A DNA stretch of 64,000 bases from Devosia sp. ZB163 (GCF_028613635.1 NZ_JAQRMY010000001.1:1034331-1098330); one strand, 5' to 3'; shown: positions 15,192-26,585, counted from the stretch's first letter. Numbers and translations: made by a program. The notes: generated by a model from the letters alone, not told the origin.

Positions 15192-16112
15192 CTAGAACAG
15201 AAATGCCGTAGCCACCTCGAGGGTGCGTCCCGACGAGTCGGGGATGTTGGATTGCACCAGCTCGCGATAGCTGAGCCTGAGGGAGACCTGGGGGCTGACC
15301 ACGAGGCCGAGCGTCGCCCCGAGCGAGAATGTCTCGAGCCCGTCGTCCCGCCCGATCCCATCGGTCGAAGTTTCGCCGCCGGTCTCGTAGTAGGCGTCGA
15401 TGCCCGCCCATAGCCGCAGACCGAAACTGCGGGTGACATGCGCCTCGACCCCGAAGATCGGCTCCTGCCCAGCCACGAGCGCGGGCCCGAACGGGTCCTC
15501 GTTGTCACCGAAGAACTGCACCACCGGCCGGACCTCGAAGGTCATCAGGTCCGGATCCAGCATCGAGTCGCCGAGCGTGTAGATCATCGGCAGGCTGGCC
15601 TGGATCGACCAGCGGTTGAGGCCGAGGCTCAGCATCCGCCTGGAGTCGTAGTCACCTGTCGGAATGAACAGCTTGCCCTCGGCAACGGCGTGAAACCCGG
15701 GCTTGTACATCGCGAACTCGAGGGGGGTGAGCGCCGGCGTGCCCACCAGCCCCACCGTCCCGCCGAGCAGCAGGTCGCCCTGCGCGATGCTCGTGTCGAG
15801 GTCGATGGTCCCGGCTGAAGTTCTGAATGCCACGTCGCCGATGGGCAGGCTGGCCAGCAGGAACACCAGGTTGCCGCCGACGTCGAATGCATGGCGAATG
15901 CTGGGGGTCACGACGCCGACTTCGAGATCGGTGCCCTGGACGAACCCGCCACCGAAATCGATCGTGCCCCTGCCTTGGAGGACCGTCGTCGTGAGGCTGA
16001 TGTCGGTCGTGCCCGCGGGGAGCAGGTGATAGGCGCGCGCGCCATCCCAGGCGGACGCGCCGGTGATCATTGATACCGACGCAACTGCTGCAATCACAGT
16101 CCTTGTAAGCAC
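15192..16112 (-). CDS. Outer-membrane beta-barrel protein, MetA-pathway-of-phenol-degradation type
   Basis: A GTG at 16112 with GGGAGG eight bases upstream gives 306 residues. The protein starts with a signal peptide (VIAAVASVSMITGASAW) and ends in EVATAFLF, the aromatic C-terminus typical of outer-membrane barrels. Alternating hydrophobic strands, LNRWSIQASLPMIY, FFGDNEDP and SLRLSYRELVQ, fit the Phenol_MetA_deg family, often annotated as transporter. No aromatic-degradation genes lie nearby, so the substrate is unknown. It is probably monocistronic. Confidence 0.75.
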   Translation of the reverse strand: MLTRTVIAAVASVSMITGASAWDGARAYHLLPAGTTDISLTTTVLQGRGTIDFGGGFVQGTDLEVGVVTPSIRHAFDVGGNLVFLLASLPIGDVAFRTSAGTIDLDTSIAQGDLLLGGTVGLVGTPALTPLEFAMYKPGFHAVAEGKLFIPTGDYDSRRMLSLGLNRWSIQASLPMIYTLGDSMLDPDLMTFEVRPVVQFFGDNEDPFGPALVAGQEPIFGVEAHVTRSFGLRLWAGIDAYYETGGETSTDGIGRDDGLETFSLGATLGLVVSPQVSLRLSYRELVQSNIPDSSGRTLEVATAFLF

Positions 16113-16317
16113 CGCACCCTCCCGTTGATCGCCTGTCATAGGCGGTCGCAGCCGGCGCGAAGCACCAGCTTCCCCGCGCGCAGAGTGCCTGTAGATTAAA
16201 GTGCGGCCAAGAACTTATCGGATATCGCAAGCGCATTCGTGCGCTGCGTTGCGCGGCGTCCACAGCTGGCCCGCTCCCCGTGCGTGAGCCCGACAGGAGC
16301 GGCGGGCGCTCGGCGCC

Positions 16318-18132
<1,815 letters not shown>

Positions 18133-18165
18133 ATTATGCTCCTTGGGGGAGCGCCCTGACTGTTC

Positions 18166-18864
18166 TCAGGGGCTCCAGAAGATAGTCAGCGGTGTCTGGC
18201 TTTGCCGGAGGACGGAGCGGATCGGCATGTCCTCGACAGGACCGTCGCCCGCGGCTTTCTCCAGCGTTGCCAGCTTCTCCTCCCCCTCGATATGCAGATA
18301 GAGCCCCGCGGCGTCGAGCAGGCGCCCCAGGACCAGCGTCACCCGGGGTTCTCCCGCCCCGGGCGCCCGGATCGCCATGGCCGGCCCCTCGCCAGTCAGG
18401 GCCTCGGCGAGCGTGTCGCCGCCGGGAAAGAACGAAGCCGTGTGCCCGTCATTGCCCATGCCGAGGATCACCGCGTCGAACGGTGTCGGCAGCGCGTCGA
18501 TCGCTGCATTGGTGCGGGCGATGCCGGCATCGTCCGGCTCGTCGCCCCCAGCATAGAGCGGCACGAAATGCGCCGAGGCCGCCGGCCCCTGCAGCAGCTT
18601 CTCGTTGACGAGGCCCGCGTTGGAGCGCGACGAAGTTTCCGGCACCCAGCGCTCGTCCACCAGCGTCACCGTCACCCGGCTCCAGTCGATGTCCTTGCGC
18701 CGCCCCAGCACCTGGAAGAAGCGGCCCGGCGTCGAGCCGCCCGAAACCGCGAGCACCGCGTGCCCGCGCGCCTCGATGCCGTCATTGAGGTGCTCGGCCA
18801 CCGCCTCGGCCAGCGCGACGGCGAGATCTTCCTTCGTCCCGAAGCTGCGGCGCGTCGCGATCAA
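18166..18864 (-). CDS. pgl: 6-phosphogluconolactonase
   Basis: A 232-residue NagB-fold lactonase starting at a TTG (18864) that overlaps the zwf TGA (ATTGA), with GAGGA upstream. Characteristic segments are AVSGGSTPGRFFQ, TLVDERWVPETSSRSN and ILGMGNDGHTASFFPG. It hydrolyses 6-phosphogluconolactone between the zwf and edd steps. The rare start plus overlap suggests translational coupling to zwf. Confidence 0.94.
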   Translation of the reverse strand: MIATRRSFGTKEDLAVALAEAVAEHLNDGIEARGHAVLAVSGGSTPGRFFQVLGRRKDIDWSRVTVTLVDERWVPETSSRSNAGLVNEKLLQGPAASAHFVPLYAGGDEPDDAGIARTNAAIDALPTPFDAVILGMGNDGHTASFFPGGDTLAEALTGEGPAMAIRAPGAGEPRVTLVLGRLLDAAGLYLHIEGEEKLATLEKAAGDGPVEDMPIRSVLRQSQTPLTIFWSP

Positions 18865-20372
18865 TGTCCGTCCTCGTGCCACGTGCGGCCATCGCGCTCG
18901 ATCAGCGCAATGGCGCCGGTCGGGCCCCACGTGCCGGCCGTATAGCTCTGCGGCGCATCGGTGGCGGCGTCCCAGGCCTCGCGGATCGGGTCCACCCAGC
19001 GCCATGCGGCCTCGAGCTCGTCGCGGCGCATGAACAGCGTCTGCTGGCCACGGATCACGTCGAGCAGCAGCCGCTCATAGGCTTCCGGCGTGCGCTCGGA
19101 GAAAGCCTCGGCGAAGCTGAGGTTCAGCGGCACTTCGCGCAGGCGCATGCCGCCCGGGCCGGGGTCCTTGATCATCAGGAACAGCTTCACGCCCTCGTCG
19201 GGCTGGATGCGGATCACCAGCCGGTTCGGCTTGGGCGCGCCCTCGGCATGATCGAAGATCGAGTGCGGGATCGGGCGGAACTGGATGACGATTTCCGATG
19301 CCCGGGTCTGCAGGCGCTTGCCGGTGCGGATGTAGAAGGGGACGCCCGACCAGCGCCAGTTCTCGATCTCGGCCTTGATGGCAACGAAGGTCTCGGTGCG
19401 CGAGCCCTTCTTGTCCTCGGGCAGCTCGTCCTGGTAGCTCGCCACCGCCGAGCCGTCGACGCTGCCGCCGCGATACTGGCCGCGCACCGTGACGCGCGCC
19501 ACGTCGCCGTTGGCGATCGGCTTCAGCGAGCGCAGCACCTTCAGCTTTTCGTCGCGCAGCGCATCGGCGTCGTCCGAGGCCGGCGGTTCCATCGCAACGA
19601 GGCAGAGCAGCTGGATGATGTGGTTCTGCACCATGTCGCGCAGCGCACCGGACTCGTCGTAGTAGCCGCGCGTGCCGGCCCCGACGCTCTCGGCCACCGT
19701 GATCTGCACGTGGTCGATATGGGCCGAATTCCAGATCGGCTCGAACAGGATGTTGGCAAAGCGCAGCGCCAGGAGGTTCTGCACCGTCTCTTTGCCGAGA
19801 TAGTGGTCGATCCGGTAGACCTGATCTTCCTTGAAGATCCTCGACACTTCGTCGTTGATCGCGATCGAGGACGCGAGGTCGTGGCCGAGCGGCTTCTCGA
19901 TGACGACGCGCGCATCGCGCCGATAGTAGCCCTTCTTGAGGATGTACTCGCAGGTCGGCCCGAACAGGTCGGGCGCGATGGCGAGGTAGAAGGCCCGGAC
20001 AATCTTCGGGTCGTCGCGCAGCTTGTCGCCGAGGTCCGCCCACTTGCTCTCGTCGGTCACGTCGTTCGAGACATAGCTGAAGATGCCGACGAAGCGCTCG
20101 ATCGTCTTCTTGTCGAGATACGAGGGCTCGACGAACGCCTCGATCGACTCGCGGGCGATCTTGCGGAACTCCTCGTCGCTCAGCTTGGAGCGCGACACGC
20201 CGATGATGCGGCTCTGCTCGTCGAACTGGCCGTCCTTGAACCGATGGTAGAGCGCCGGGATCAGCTTGCGCTTCGTCAGGTCGCCCGTAGCGCCGAATAC
20301 CACGTAGTCGAACGGCGGGACCGGGATGATGCGGCTGGACACGGGCTTGAGGCTCCTGTCGTGGTAGGTCAT
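18861..20372 (-). CDS. zwf: Glucose-6-phosphate 1-dehydrogenase
   Basis: A 503-residue enzyme with the NADP fingerprint GATGDLTKRK (27-36) and the catalytic signature RIDHYLGK (187-194). It oxidises glucose 6-phosphate to 6-phosphogluconolactone, feeding the Entner-Doudoroff route encoded with it. The length is normal. It starts 9 bp after the sugar kinase gene, so the four genes form a tight operon. No regulator binding site was recognised upstream. Confidence 0.97.
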   Translation of the reverse strand: MTYHDRSLKPVSSRIIPVPPFDYVVFGATGDLTKRKLIPALYHRFKDGQFDEQSRIIGVSRSKLSDEEFRKIARESIEAFVEPSYLDKKTIERFVGIFSYVSNDVTDESKWADLGDKLRDDPKIVRAFYLAIAPDLFGPTCEYILKKGYYRRDARVVIEKPLGHDLASSIAINDEVSRIFKEDQVYRIDHYLGKETVQNLLALRFANILFEPIWNSAHIDHVQITVAESVGAGTRGYYDESGALRDMVQNHIIQLLCLVAMEPPASDDADALRDEKLKVLRSLKPIANGDVARVTVRGQYRGGSVDGSAVASYQDELPEDKKGSRTETFVAIKAEIENWRWSGVPFYIRTGKRLQTRASEIVIQFRPIPHSIFDHAEGAPKPNRLVIRIQPDEGVKLFLMIKDPGPGGMRLREVPLNLSFAEAFSERTPEAYERLLLDVIRGQQTLFMRRDELEAAWRWVDPIREAWDAATDAPQSYTAGTWGPTGAIALIERDGRTWHEDGH

Positions 20373-20381
20373 GGCAACTAC

Positions 20382-21308
20382 TCAGGCAAAGTTCTGCTTG
20401 GCGAGGATCACCGCGCCGTGCAGGGGTTCCGAGACGGGCCGGACGATGAAATCGCCGTACCGCTCGATCATCAGCGGATAGAGGCGGGTTCCGAAACCAC
20501 CCACTGCCGCCATGCGAGTGACGCCGCGCGCCTTGAACCAGCGCACGTAGTTGTCGATGTAGCCGAGCTCGATTTCCATCAGCTCCTTGGCCACTGCGTC
20601 GCCCTTTTCGTAATACTCGAAAAACAGCGGGATCAGGGCGCCGAACTCGGCCGGGGCGCGACCCAGCAGCGTCGAGGGGGCGCCGTTTCCAGCCGGCAGG
20701 GGCCCACGCGGGTCCTGCGGGAACGACCAGTCCATCACGGCGTCGATCGAGCCGCCGAGCTTGTCGACCACCGCCTGGGTGAGTTCGGAGCCCGGGACGA
20801 GCCCGTCGTCGGCTTCCACCGCGCGGCGCACGAGTTCGCGGCCGAGGATGGCGCCGCTCATCTGGTCGCCGATCTGGAAGCCCCAGCCGCCGGCCTGATG
20901 GCGCTTTCCGTCGACCATGGCGAGGGCGGCCGAGCCGGTGCCGACGATGATCACCGCGCCGTCTTCGCCGCCATGGGCGCCGGCGCGGGCAATGTCGATA
21001 TCGTCATAGACCTTCACGCCGGCGAACGGCCAGGGGCGCTTCTCGAAGGCCTCGCGCGCCGAAGGCAGCCGGCCCCCTGCCATGCCGAAGCAGGCATAGG
21101 TGTTGGCGGCCTCCGAATAATCGATTCCGGCCTTGGCGAACGCTTCCTTGCTCCCCTCCATGATCGACCGGTAGGCCGGCTCGCCGGCCTCGATCTGCAG
21201 GTTGGAACGACCGCCGGCCGCATCGGCCAGCGTATTGAGGTTCTCGTCGGCAAGTCGGATCCGGCAGTTGGTGCCACCACCGTCCACCCCGAGATAGTAC
21301 CTAGGCAC
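20382..21308 (-). CDS. BadF/BadG-type N-acetylglucosamine kinase
   Basis: A 308-residue ASKHA-fold kinase with the phosphate loop GVDGGGTNCRIRLAD at 7-21 and IIVGTGSAALAMVDG for the second phosphate motif. It fits the BcrAD_BadFG family that includes eukaryote-like N-acetylglucosamine and glucosamine kinases. As head of an operon with zwf, pgl and edd it may instead, or also, phosphorylate glucose (inference). The GTG at 21308 is chosen because it begins exactly at the conserved N-terminal strand; GAGAGCG lies upstream. Confidence 0.8.
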   Translation of the reverse strand: MPRYYLGVDGGGTNCRIRLADENLNTLADAAGGRSNLQIEAGEPAYRSIMEGSKEAFAKAGIDYSEAANTYACFGMAGGRLPSAREAFEKRPWPFAGVKVYDDIDIARAGAHGGEDGAVIIVGTGSAALAMVDGKRHQAGGWGFQIGDQMSGAILGRELVRRAVEADDGLVPGSELTQAVVDKLGGSIDAVMDWSFPQDPRGPLPAGNGAPSTLLGRAPAEFGALIPLFFEYYEKGDAVAKELMEIELGYIDNYVRWFKARGVTRMAAVGGFGTRLYPLMIERYGDFIVRPVSEPLHGAVILAKQNFA

Positions 21309-21528
21309 CGAACGCGCTCTCCAGGAATATGGGTTGGCGACCCAGGTAGCCCCCCGAGTCCGGCGCGGACCATAATGCCAAAGGGTTTCAGACGAAAGTA
21401 GAATAAGCGACCTATTGCGCCGGGAAAGCTCGCTTGCTGCATGGCTCGCATGCATGTGGCGTCCGGCGCAAGGGATCGAAAGCGTCCGGCTGGGCATTTT
21501 GATCGCAGATCAAGGCGGAGAGGCAACC

Positions 21529-22095
21529 ATGGGTCACGTACTGGTGTTGGGCGGCGCGCGCTCGGGCAAGACCGGGTTGTCGGAACGCATCGCCATGCGT
21601 GCGGGCAAGCGCCCGGCCTATCTCGCGACGGCCGAGGCTCTCGACGACGAGATGGCCGAGCGGGTCCGCCTGCACCGGCAACAGCGCGGGCCCGGGTTCG
21701 CCACCATCGAGGAGCCGCTGCAGCTGAGCGCTGCCCTCCTGACCGCGGCCCGGCAGCACGACGCCATCCTCGTCGACTGCCTGACGCTCTGGATCACCAA
21801 CATGATCGTCGCCAACCGGAACGTCGCCGGCGCCGTCGACGAGTTGATCGCCACGCTCGGGCAGATCACCGACAGCAAGGTGATCCTCGTCTCCAACGAG
21901 GTCGGCCTCGGCATCGTCCCCGACAACGCCATGGCCCGCATGTTCCGCGACCTCGCCGGCTCCGCCCACCAACGCATCGCCGAGATCTGCGACGACGTCT
22001 ACTTCGTCGTCGCCGGCCTCCCCATGGTCCTCAAGGGCAGCCCCCCGGACGCCAGCGACGCCCCGGCATCGAAATCCGGCATGCACGAGGCCTGA
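21529..22095 (+). CDS. cobU: Bifunctional adenosylcobinamide kinase / guanylyltransferase
   Basis: A 188-residue P-loop protein (cobP in Pseudomonas nomenclature) with GGARSGKTGLSERIA near 8-22, VDCLTLWITNM and NEVGLGIVPDN. It phosphorylates adenosylcobinamide and then transfers GMP, activating it for the lower-ligand step. GGAGAGG precedes the ATG at 21529. It is the first gene of the cobalamin island and is divergent from the sugar kinase operon across 220 bp in which I see no B12 riboswitch or other named element. Confidence 0.95.
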   Translation: MGHVLVLGGARSGKTGLSERIAMRAGKRPAYLATAEALDDEMAERVRLHRQQRGPGFATIEEPLQLSAALLTAARQHDAILVDCLTLWITNMIVANRNVAGAVDELIATLGQITDSKVILVSNEVGLGIVPDNAMARMFRDLAGSAHQRIAEICDDVYFVVAGLPMVLKGSPPDASDAPASKSGMHEA

Positions 22096-22138
22096 CCGGG
22101 CAGGGCAGGGCGCGCGTCACCGGCAGCTCCCCCAGCGT

Positions 22139-22245
22139 CCCCTCGCCCCTCTGGGGAGAGGGCCAGGGTGAGGGGCGCCAAGCCCCCTGACCTCCCAGTC
22201 GTCATCCCCTCAGTCTTCATCCCCGGGCTTGACCCGGGGACCCAT
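22139..22245. repeat. Two GC-rich palindromic repeats between convergent genes
   Basis: 22139-22175 is a CCCTC..CTGGGGAGAGGG..GTGAGGGG unit. 22218-22245 is CATCCCCGGGCTTGACCCGG plus GGACCCAT, a hairpin TCCCCGGG/CCCGGGGA with a CTTGA loop. The latter family is a common dispersed palindrome in Hyphomicrobiales. They fill most of the gap between cobU and the LacI gene. Confidence 0.75.
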
Positions 22246-22282
22246 CTCTCCCCCCGCACCGAGGCCAGTGGCGCACGCCCCC

Positions 22283-23335
22283 TCACCCCCGCGGCGGCGC
22301 CGTCGACGCCCTGACCACCAGTTCCACCGGAATCGTCCGCCGCTCCATCGGCAGGTCGCCGAAGATCATCCGCGCCGCGACCCGCCCCTTCTCCACCGTG
22401 TCCTGCCGTATCGTGGTGAGCGGCGGATCGAGCGAGGCCGAGATCGCCACGTCGTCGAAGCCGATCACCGAGAGGTCCTGCGGCACGCGGATGCCTCGCT
22501 TCGCCGCCTCTTCGAGGATGGCCTTGGCATTGCGATCCGACATGGCGAGGACCGCCGTCGCGTCCCCCATGTTGTCCAGCAGCAGCTTTGCTCCCGCCTC
22601 GGCCCAGGGCGAGGGCGGATGCGACTCGACCATCGGCACCGCGTCGATGTCGATGCCTGCCGCCCCCAGCGCCTCGGCATATCCGGCGAGCTTCTCGCGA
22701 TCGAGCGGGAACCCGCTCAGCGCCCGCTTCCCCTGACCGGGCGGGTGCCAGATCGGCTCCACCGGCTGGCGCCGCACCGCCATGATGGCGAAGCGCCGGT
22801 GCCCGAGCGCCAGCAGGTGCACCACCTGCTTCCGCGCGCCCGCCCGCCCGTCGACCAGGGCCGAGCCGACGCCCGGCCCGCCCTCCACGTCGATCATCGC
22901 GAACGGCACCGCCCGCTGCCGCCCTTTCACCATCGCGATCTCGTCCGTCTGTCCCAGCACGAACCCGTCGACCAGCGCGTTCTTGATCGCCCATTCCTTG
23001 CGGTCGTGGGCGCCGGACACGACGACAAGGCTCGCCCCGTGCTCGTCGCAGACCTCGGCGACGCCGAGGAGTAGGGCGCTGAGATAGGGGCTGCCGATGG
23101 TGAACGACACCGACATGTCGCCGGCCGGCAGCACGCCGATGGCATTGGCCTTGCCGCCCATCAGCAGCCGTCCGACCGGGTCAGGCCCCGAAAAGCCGAG
23201 CTCGCGCGCCACACGCTCGACATGCTCGCGCACCTCGGCCCTGACGATGTCGGGCCGGTTGAACACATTCGAGGCGGTGCCCAGCGACACCCCGGCAGCG
23301 CGGGCGACATCGGACAGGCGGACAGATTTGTTCAT
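22283..23335 (-). CDS. LacI-family transcriptional regulator
   Basis: A 350-residue regulator. The N-terminal LacI helix-turn-helix VRLSDVARAAGVSLGTASNV lies at 5-24, followed by a periplasmic-binding-protein-like sugar domain ending in LSVIGFDDVAISASLDPPLT. The ATG at 23335 places the HTH at the usual position; an in-frame reading to 23413 would run through an operator. Operators TGAAGCGCTTCA sit both in front of its own start and beyond the divergent promoter, so it probably controls itself and the two genes at 23486-24184. The inducer is unknown, probably a sugar. Confidence 0.9.
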   Translation of the reverse strand: MNKSVRLSDVARAAGVSLGTASNVFNRPDIVRAEVREHVERVARELGFSGPDPVGRLLMGGKANAIGVLPAGDMSVSFTIGSPYLSALLLGVAEVCDEHGASLVVVSGAHDRKEWAIKNALVDGFVLGQTDEIAMVKGRQRAVPFAMIDVEGGPGVGSALVDGRAGARKQVVHLLALGHRRFAIMAVRRQPVEPIWHPPGQGKRALSGFPLDREKLAGYAEALGAAGIDIDAVPMVESHPPSPWAEAGAKLLLDNMGDATAVLAMSDRNAKAILEEAAKRGIRVPQDLSVIGFDDVAISASLDPPLTTIRQDTVEKGRVAARMIFGDLPMERRTIPVELVVRASTAPPRG

Positions 23336-23345
23336 AGGCAGTCCT

Positions 23346-23412
23346 TGAAGCGCTTCATTATCTGCTTGACGATCGCAATATCTCTGCGCTATCACGATAA
23401 TGAAGCGCTTCA
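23346..23412 (+). promoter_or_regulatory. Promoter bracketed by two LacI-type operators
   Basis: TGAAGCGCTTCA occurs at 23346-23357 and 23401-23412, both perfect 12-bp palindromes 55 bp apart. Between them TTGACG (23366-23371), 18 bp, TATCAC (23390-23395) forms a plus-strand promoter for the cupin gene. A degenerate third copy, TTGAGCGCTTCAA, lies at 23433-23445. The pair could allow looping by a tetrameric or paired dimer repressor. Confidence 0.75.
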
Positions 23413-23485
23413 AAACAAATTCTGAGGGGAATTTGAGCGCTTCAACTGATATCTGCCCACGCGGGCGGTTGAGCAGGAGGGACTA

Positions 23486-23866
23486 ATGACGATCGCCATG
23501 GACGTTAGCGATCCCGAGACCTGGGATCCCAAGCTTGATGCCGTCGCGGCAGCGCCGGAAAACCACAAGGTCCTCTACGAGGACGACAACATCCGCGTCG
23601 TCTCGGTCAGCATCGAACCCGGTGCCATCGAGAAACCCCACCACCATCGCTGGCCGTCGGTCTTCGTCATCGACAGGATGGTGAAGAAGGCACGCGACTT
23701 CGACGCCGCCGGCAACCAGATCCCGCTACCGGTGCCGACCGAGTTCGAGCCGCCGCTGATCGCCAAGATGCCGCCGCAGCCCATCCACTACGTGGCCAAC
23801 GACGACACCTACGCCTTCCACGGCACCCGCATCGAGTTCAAGCGCGGCTACGCCGGCGAACTCTAG
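23486..23866 (+). CDS. Cupin-fold protein (126 aa)
   Basis: A small single cupin domain with PGAIEKPHHHRWPSVFVI supplying two or three metal-ligand histidines and a later PIHYVANDDTYAFHGTRIEF. It starts at the ATG 23486 after a consensus AGGAGG. It is divergent from the LacI gene and followed 9 bp later by a MoaF-like gene with its own GGAGG. The function is not recognised. The operator layout suggests induction by the LacI ligand, so a sugar or sugar-acid role is possible. Confidence 0.75.
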   Translation: MTIAMDVSDPETWDPKLDAVAAAPENHKVLYEDDNIRVVSVSIEPGAIEKPHHHRWPSVFVIDRMVKKARDFDAAGNQIPLPVPTEFEPPLIAKMPPQPIHYVANDDTYAFHGTRIEFKRGYAGEL

Positions 23867-23875
23867 GAGGAAGCA

Positions 23876-24184
23876 ATGTCAGTTGAGACTCTTGCCGGAA
23901 ACACCTTCGATCTCGACCTTGGCGCCTTCGTTCCCCGCCTGAGCTACCTGAGCGCCAGCCAGGCCCGCCTCTATCTGGAACTCGGGCCGCACGTGATCGA
24001 CGAAATCGTCGACGTCGAGATCGTGCCGGTCCGGCCCGATGTCTTCGTCGTCAGCTGGACCGAGGCCAGCGGCAACTACATCGTGCAGGTGCAGGATCAC
24101 GAACTTGGCGTCGTGCACAACCGCGCCCGGCTCGCCGATGGCCAACGGCTCTCGCTGGTCGGAACCATCCGGCCGGTGAACTAG
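23876..24184 (+). CDS. MoaF-like beta-barrel protein (102 aa)
   Basis: A 102-residue all-beta protein. The pattern LAGNTFDLDLG, YLELGPHVIDEIVDVEIVPVRPDVFVVSWTE and YIVQVQDHELGVVHNRA resembles the MoaF/lipocalin-like small domain found beside catabolic genes. It has a strong ribosome site and is co-transcribed with the cupin gene. Its stop overlaps the convergent cobD stop by 4 bp. The assignment to MoaF-like is by pattern only. Confidence 0.6.
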   Translation: MSVETLAGNTFDLDLGAFVPRLSYLSASQARLYLELGPHVIDEIVDVEIVPVRPDVFVVSWTEASGNYIVQVQDHELGVVHNRARLADGQRLSLVGTIRPVN

Positions 24185-25134
24185 CCCAGCCACCACAGCA
24201 TGGCGGCGACCACCAGAGTCGCCGCCAGCGTCAGGTTGAGCGTCGCCCGGTAGAGCCCGAGCGCGCGCTCGATATCGGCAGGGCCGAGGTCGGCGCGACC
24301 GGCGCCGAAGCTCGGCAGGTCGACCACTTCGCCGGCATAGCTGCGAGGACCGCCCAACGTGTAACCCAGCGCGCCGGCGAAGGCGGCCTCCGGCCAGCCC
24401 GCATTGGGCGAGTCGTGCTTGTGCGCATCGCGCCGCGCGGTAGCCCAGGCGGCAGCCGGGGCCGCTCCCCTGACGAAGAACGCCGCGCCCGCAACCAGCA
24501 GCGCCGTCAGCCGCGCCGGGACGAGGTTCACGAGGTCGTCGAACTTCGCCGCCGCCCAGCCGAACGCGAGATGGCGCTCCGTCTTGTGCCCGATCATCGA
24601 GTCGGCCGTGTTCGCCGCCTTGTAGAGCGCGATGCCTGGTAGCCCGAGCAGCACCAGCCAGAACAGTGGTGCCACCACTCCGTCCGAGCTCGACTCGGCA
24701 AGGCTCTCGACCGCCGCCCGCGCCACCCCGGCCTCATCCAGCACTTGAGGATCGCGCCCCACGATATGGCTGACCGTCGTCCGTCCCTCCGCCAGTGACC
24801 GCCTGAGCCCCGCCGCCACCGCCGCCACCGCATCGCCCAGCGACTTCTGCGCAATCAGCGTCGACGCCAGCACCGCCTCGACCAGAAACCCGAACGGCAG
24901 CATCCGGCAAAGCCACGCCACGGCCACCGAAACCACCCCCGTCACCCCGAGCAGCAAGACCAGCGCCGCCACGCCCTTGCCCCGCCGACCCGCTCCGCCA
25001 TTGAGCCCCTTGTCGAGCTGCGCAATCAGCGCGCCCATCCACATTACCGGATGCCCGATGCGCCGAACCAGCCAGTCCGGATAACCAACGAGCCGCTCGA
25101 ACACGAGCGCGATCGGCGCAACCAGTGCCCCCAT
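24181..25134 (-). CDS. cobD: Adenosylcobinamide-phosphate synthase CobD/CbiB
   Basis: A 317-residue membrane protein with hydrophobic helices at the N-terminus (GALVAPIALVFERLVG), near 60-85 and at the end (ATLVVAAMLWWLG). Conserved segments are HPVMWMGALIAQLD, SSSDGVVAPLFWLVLLG and RDAHKHDSPNAGWPEAA. It attaches aminopropanol or its phosphate to cobyric acid. Its ATG overlaps the cobQ stop (ATGA), so it follows cobQ in one transcript. Confidence 0.95.
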   Translation of the reverse strand: MGALVAPIALVFERLVGYPDWLVRRIGHPVMWMGALIAQLDKGLNGGAGRRGKGVAALVLLLGVTGVVSVAVAWLCRMLPFGFLVEAVLASTLIAQKSLGDAVAAVAAGLRRSLAEGRTTVSHIVGRDPQVLDEAGVARAAVESLAESSSDGVVAPLFWLVLLGLPGIALYKAANTADSMIGHKTERHLAFGWAAAKFDDLVNLVPARLTALLVAGAAFFVRGAAPAAAWATARRDAHKHDSPNAGWPEAAFAGALGYTLGGPRSYAGEVVDLPSFGAGRADLGPADIERALGLYRATLNLTLAATLVVAAMLWWLG

Positions 25135-26585
25135 CAGCGCGCCAACTCCAGCAGCATATCGAGGTCGAGAGACCGCTCCAGATGCGCCGCCAACCCATCG
25201 AGCGTCGCCTCGATCACCTGCTCGTACCGAAGGTCCGACCCCTCCGCCGCCGCGCCGAGAAAAGCCCGCCGGAACCCGTCGGCGGCAAACAGCCCGTGCA
25301 GATACGTGCCCATCACCAGCCCATCCGGGCTGATCGCCCCATCGGCTTCGTTCCCCACCCGCGCGAACGGTCGCGCCAGCCCCGGCCCGGATGTGACCCC
25401 CATATGCATATGATAGCCCGCAAGCTCGTCCCCGGTCAGCGCCGACACCGCGTGCTCCGCCCTGAGTTCCTTTCGCGGTCCCAGCACCGTCGCCACATCG
25501 AGCAGCCCCAGCCCCGCCGAAATCCCCGGCACCCCTTCGATCCCCTCCGGATCGGAAACCAGCGTCCCCAGCATCTGGTACCCGCCGCAGATCCCGAGCA
25601 CCCGCGTCCCCGTCCGATGCTGCGCGAGAATGTCGATATCCCAGCCCTCCTGCCGCAGCGCCGCGAGATCGCTCCGGGTCGCCTTCGACCCCGGCAGGAT
25701 GATCAGCTCGGCCGGCGGCACCGGCCGCCCCGGCTCGACGATCTCGACGCTGACCCCGGGCTCTAGCCGCAGCGGATCGAGGTCGTCGAAATTGGCGATC
25801 CGCGGCAGTCGCGGCACGACGATCCGATATTCGCCCGTGCCCGTCACCCACACTCCCTCGAGCGCCAGCACATCCTCCGCCGGCAACCGGCCCGCATCCG
25901 CGAAATACGGCACCGGCCCGAGGCACGGCACACCCGTCCGCTCGGCGATGTACCGCCGCCCGTCCTCGAACAGCGCCGGGTCCCCCTGGAACTTGTTCAC
26001 CAGCGTCGCAACGATCCGCGCCGCGTCGTCCGGCGCCACCACCGCGAACGTCCCCACCAGCGCCGCGATCACCCCGCCGCGCTGGATATCGCCGATCAGT
26101 ACCACCGGCAGGTCCGCCGCCTCGGCAAAGCCGAAATTGGCGATGTCGTGGGCGCGCAGGTTGACCTCCGACGCGCTGCCCGCGCCCTCGACCAGCACGA
26201 GATCGTTGTCCGCCGCGAGTTCGGCATGCGCCGCCAGCACCTGCGGCATCAGCTCGCCGCGCCGCGCCCAGTATTCCCGCGCCGGCATCGAGCCGACGCG
26301 CTGGCCGCGCACCACGACCTGCGCGCCGCTTTCCTGCTCCGGCTTCAGCAGCACCGGGTTCATCGCCGTCACCGGCTCCCGCCGCGCCGCCCGCGCCTGC
26401 AGCGCCTGCGCCCGCCCGATCTCGCCGCCATCGGCGGTCACGGCCGCGTTGTTCGACATGTTCTGCGGCTTGAACGGCGCGACGCGCAGCCCCCGGTTGG
26501 CATAGGCGCGCGCCAGTCCCGCCACCAGCAGCGACTTGCCGACATCGGAGCCAGTGCCCATGAACATGATCGATTTGGCGGTCAT
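25134..26585 (-). CDS. cobQ: Cobyric acid synthase CobQ
   Basis: A 483-residue glutamine amidotransferase. Its N-terminal dethiobiotin-synthetase-like ATP domain has [11 protein letters not shown] (10-20) and [10 protein letters not shown]. Its C-terminal class I amidotransferase triad contains C333 in GICGGYQML and a histidine in GTYLHGLF. It amidates four side chains of adenosylcobyrinic acid a,c-diamide. It starts 45 bp from the divergent cobF gene, so the two share a small control region. Confidence 0.97.
   Translation of the reverse strand: MTAKSIMFMGTGSDVGKSLLVAGLARAYANRGLRVAPFKPQNMSNNAAVTADGGEIGRAQALQARAARREPVTAMNPVLLKPEQESGAQVVVRGQRVGSMPAREYWARRGELMPQVLAAHAELAADNDLVLVEGAGSASEVNLRAHDIANFGFAEAADLPVVLIGDIQRGGVIAALVGTFAVVAPDDAARIVATLVNKFQGDPALFEDGRRYIAERTGVPCLGPVPYFADAGRLPAEDVLALEGVWVTGTGEYRIVVPRLPRIANFDDLDPLRLEPGVSVEIVEPGRPVPPAELIILPGSKATRSDLAALRQEGWDIDILAQHRTGTRVLGICGGYQMLGTLVSDPEGIEGVPGISAGLGLLDVATVLGPRKELRAEHAVSALTGDELAGYHMHMGVTSGPGLARPFARVGNEADGAISPDGLVMGTYLHGLFAADGFRRAFLGAAAEGSDLRYEQVIEATLDGLAAHLERSLDLDMLLELAR

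Noticed and set aside
21309-21528. Possible B12 riboswitch or regulator site before cobU
   Set aside because: No B12 box, core or clear palindrome. It is a plain divergent spacer as far as I can see.
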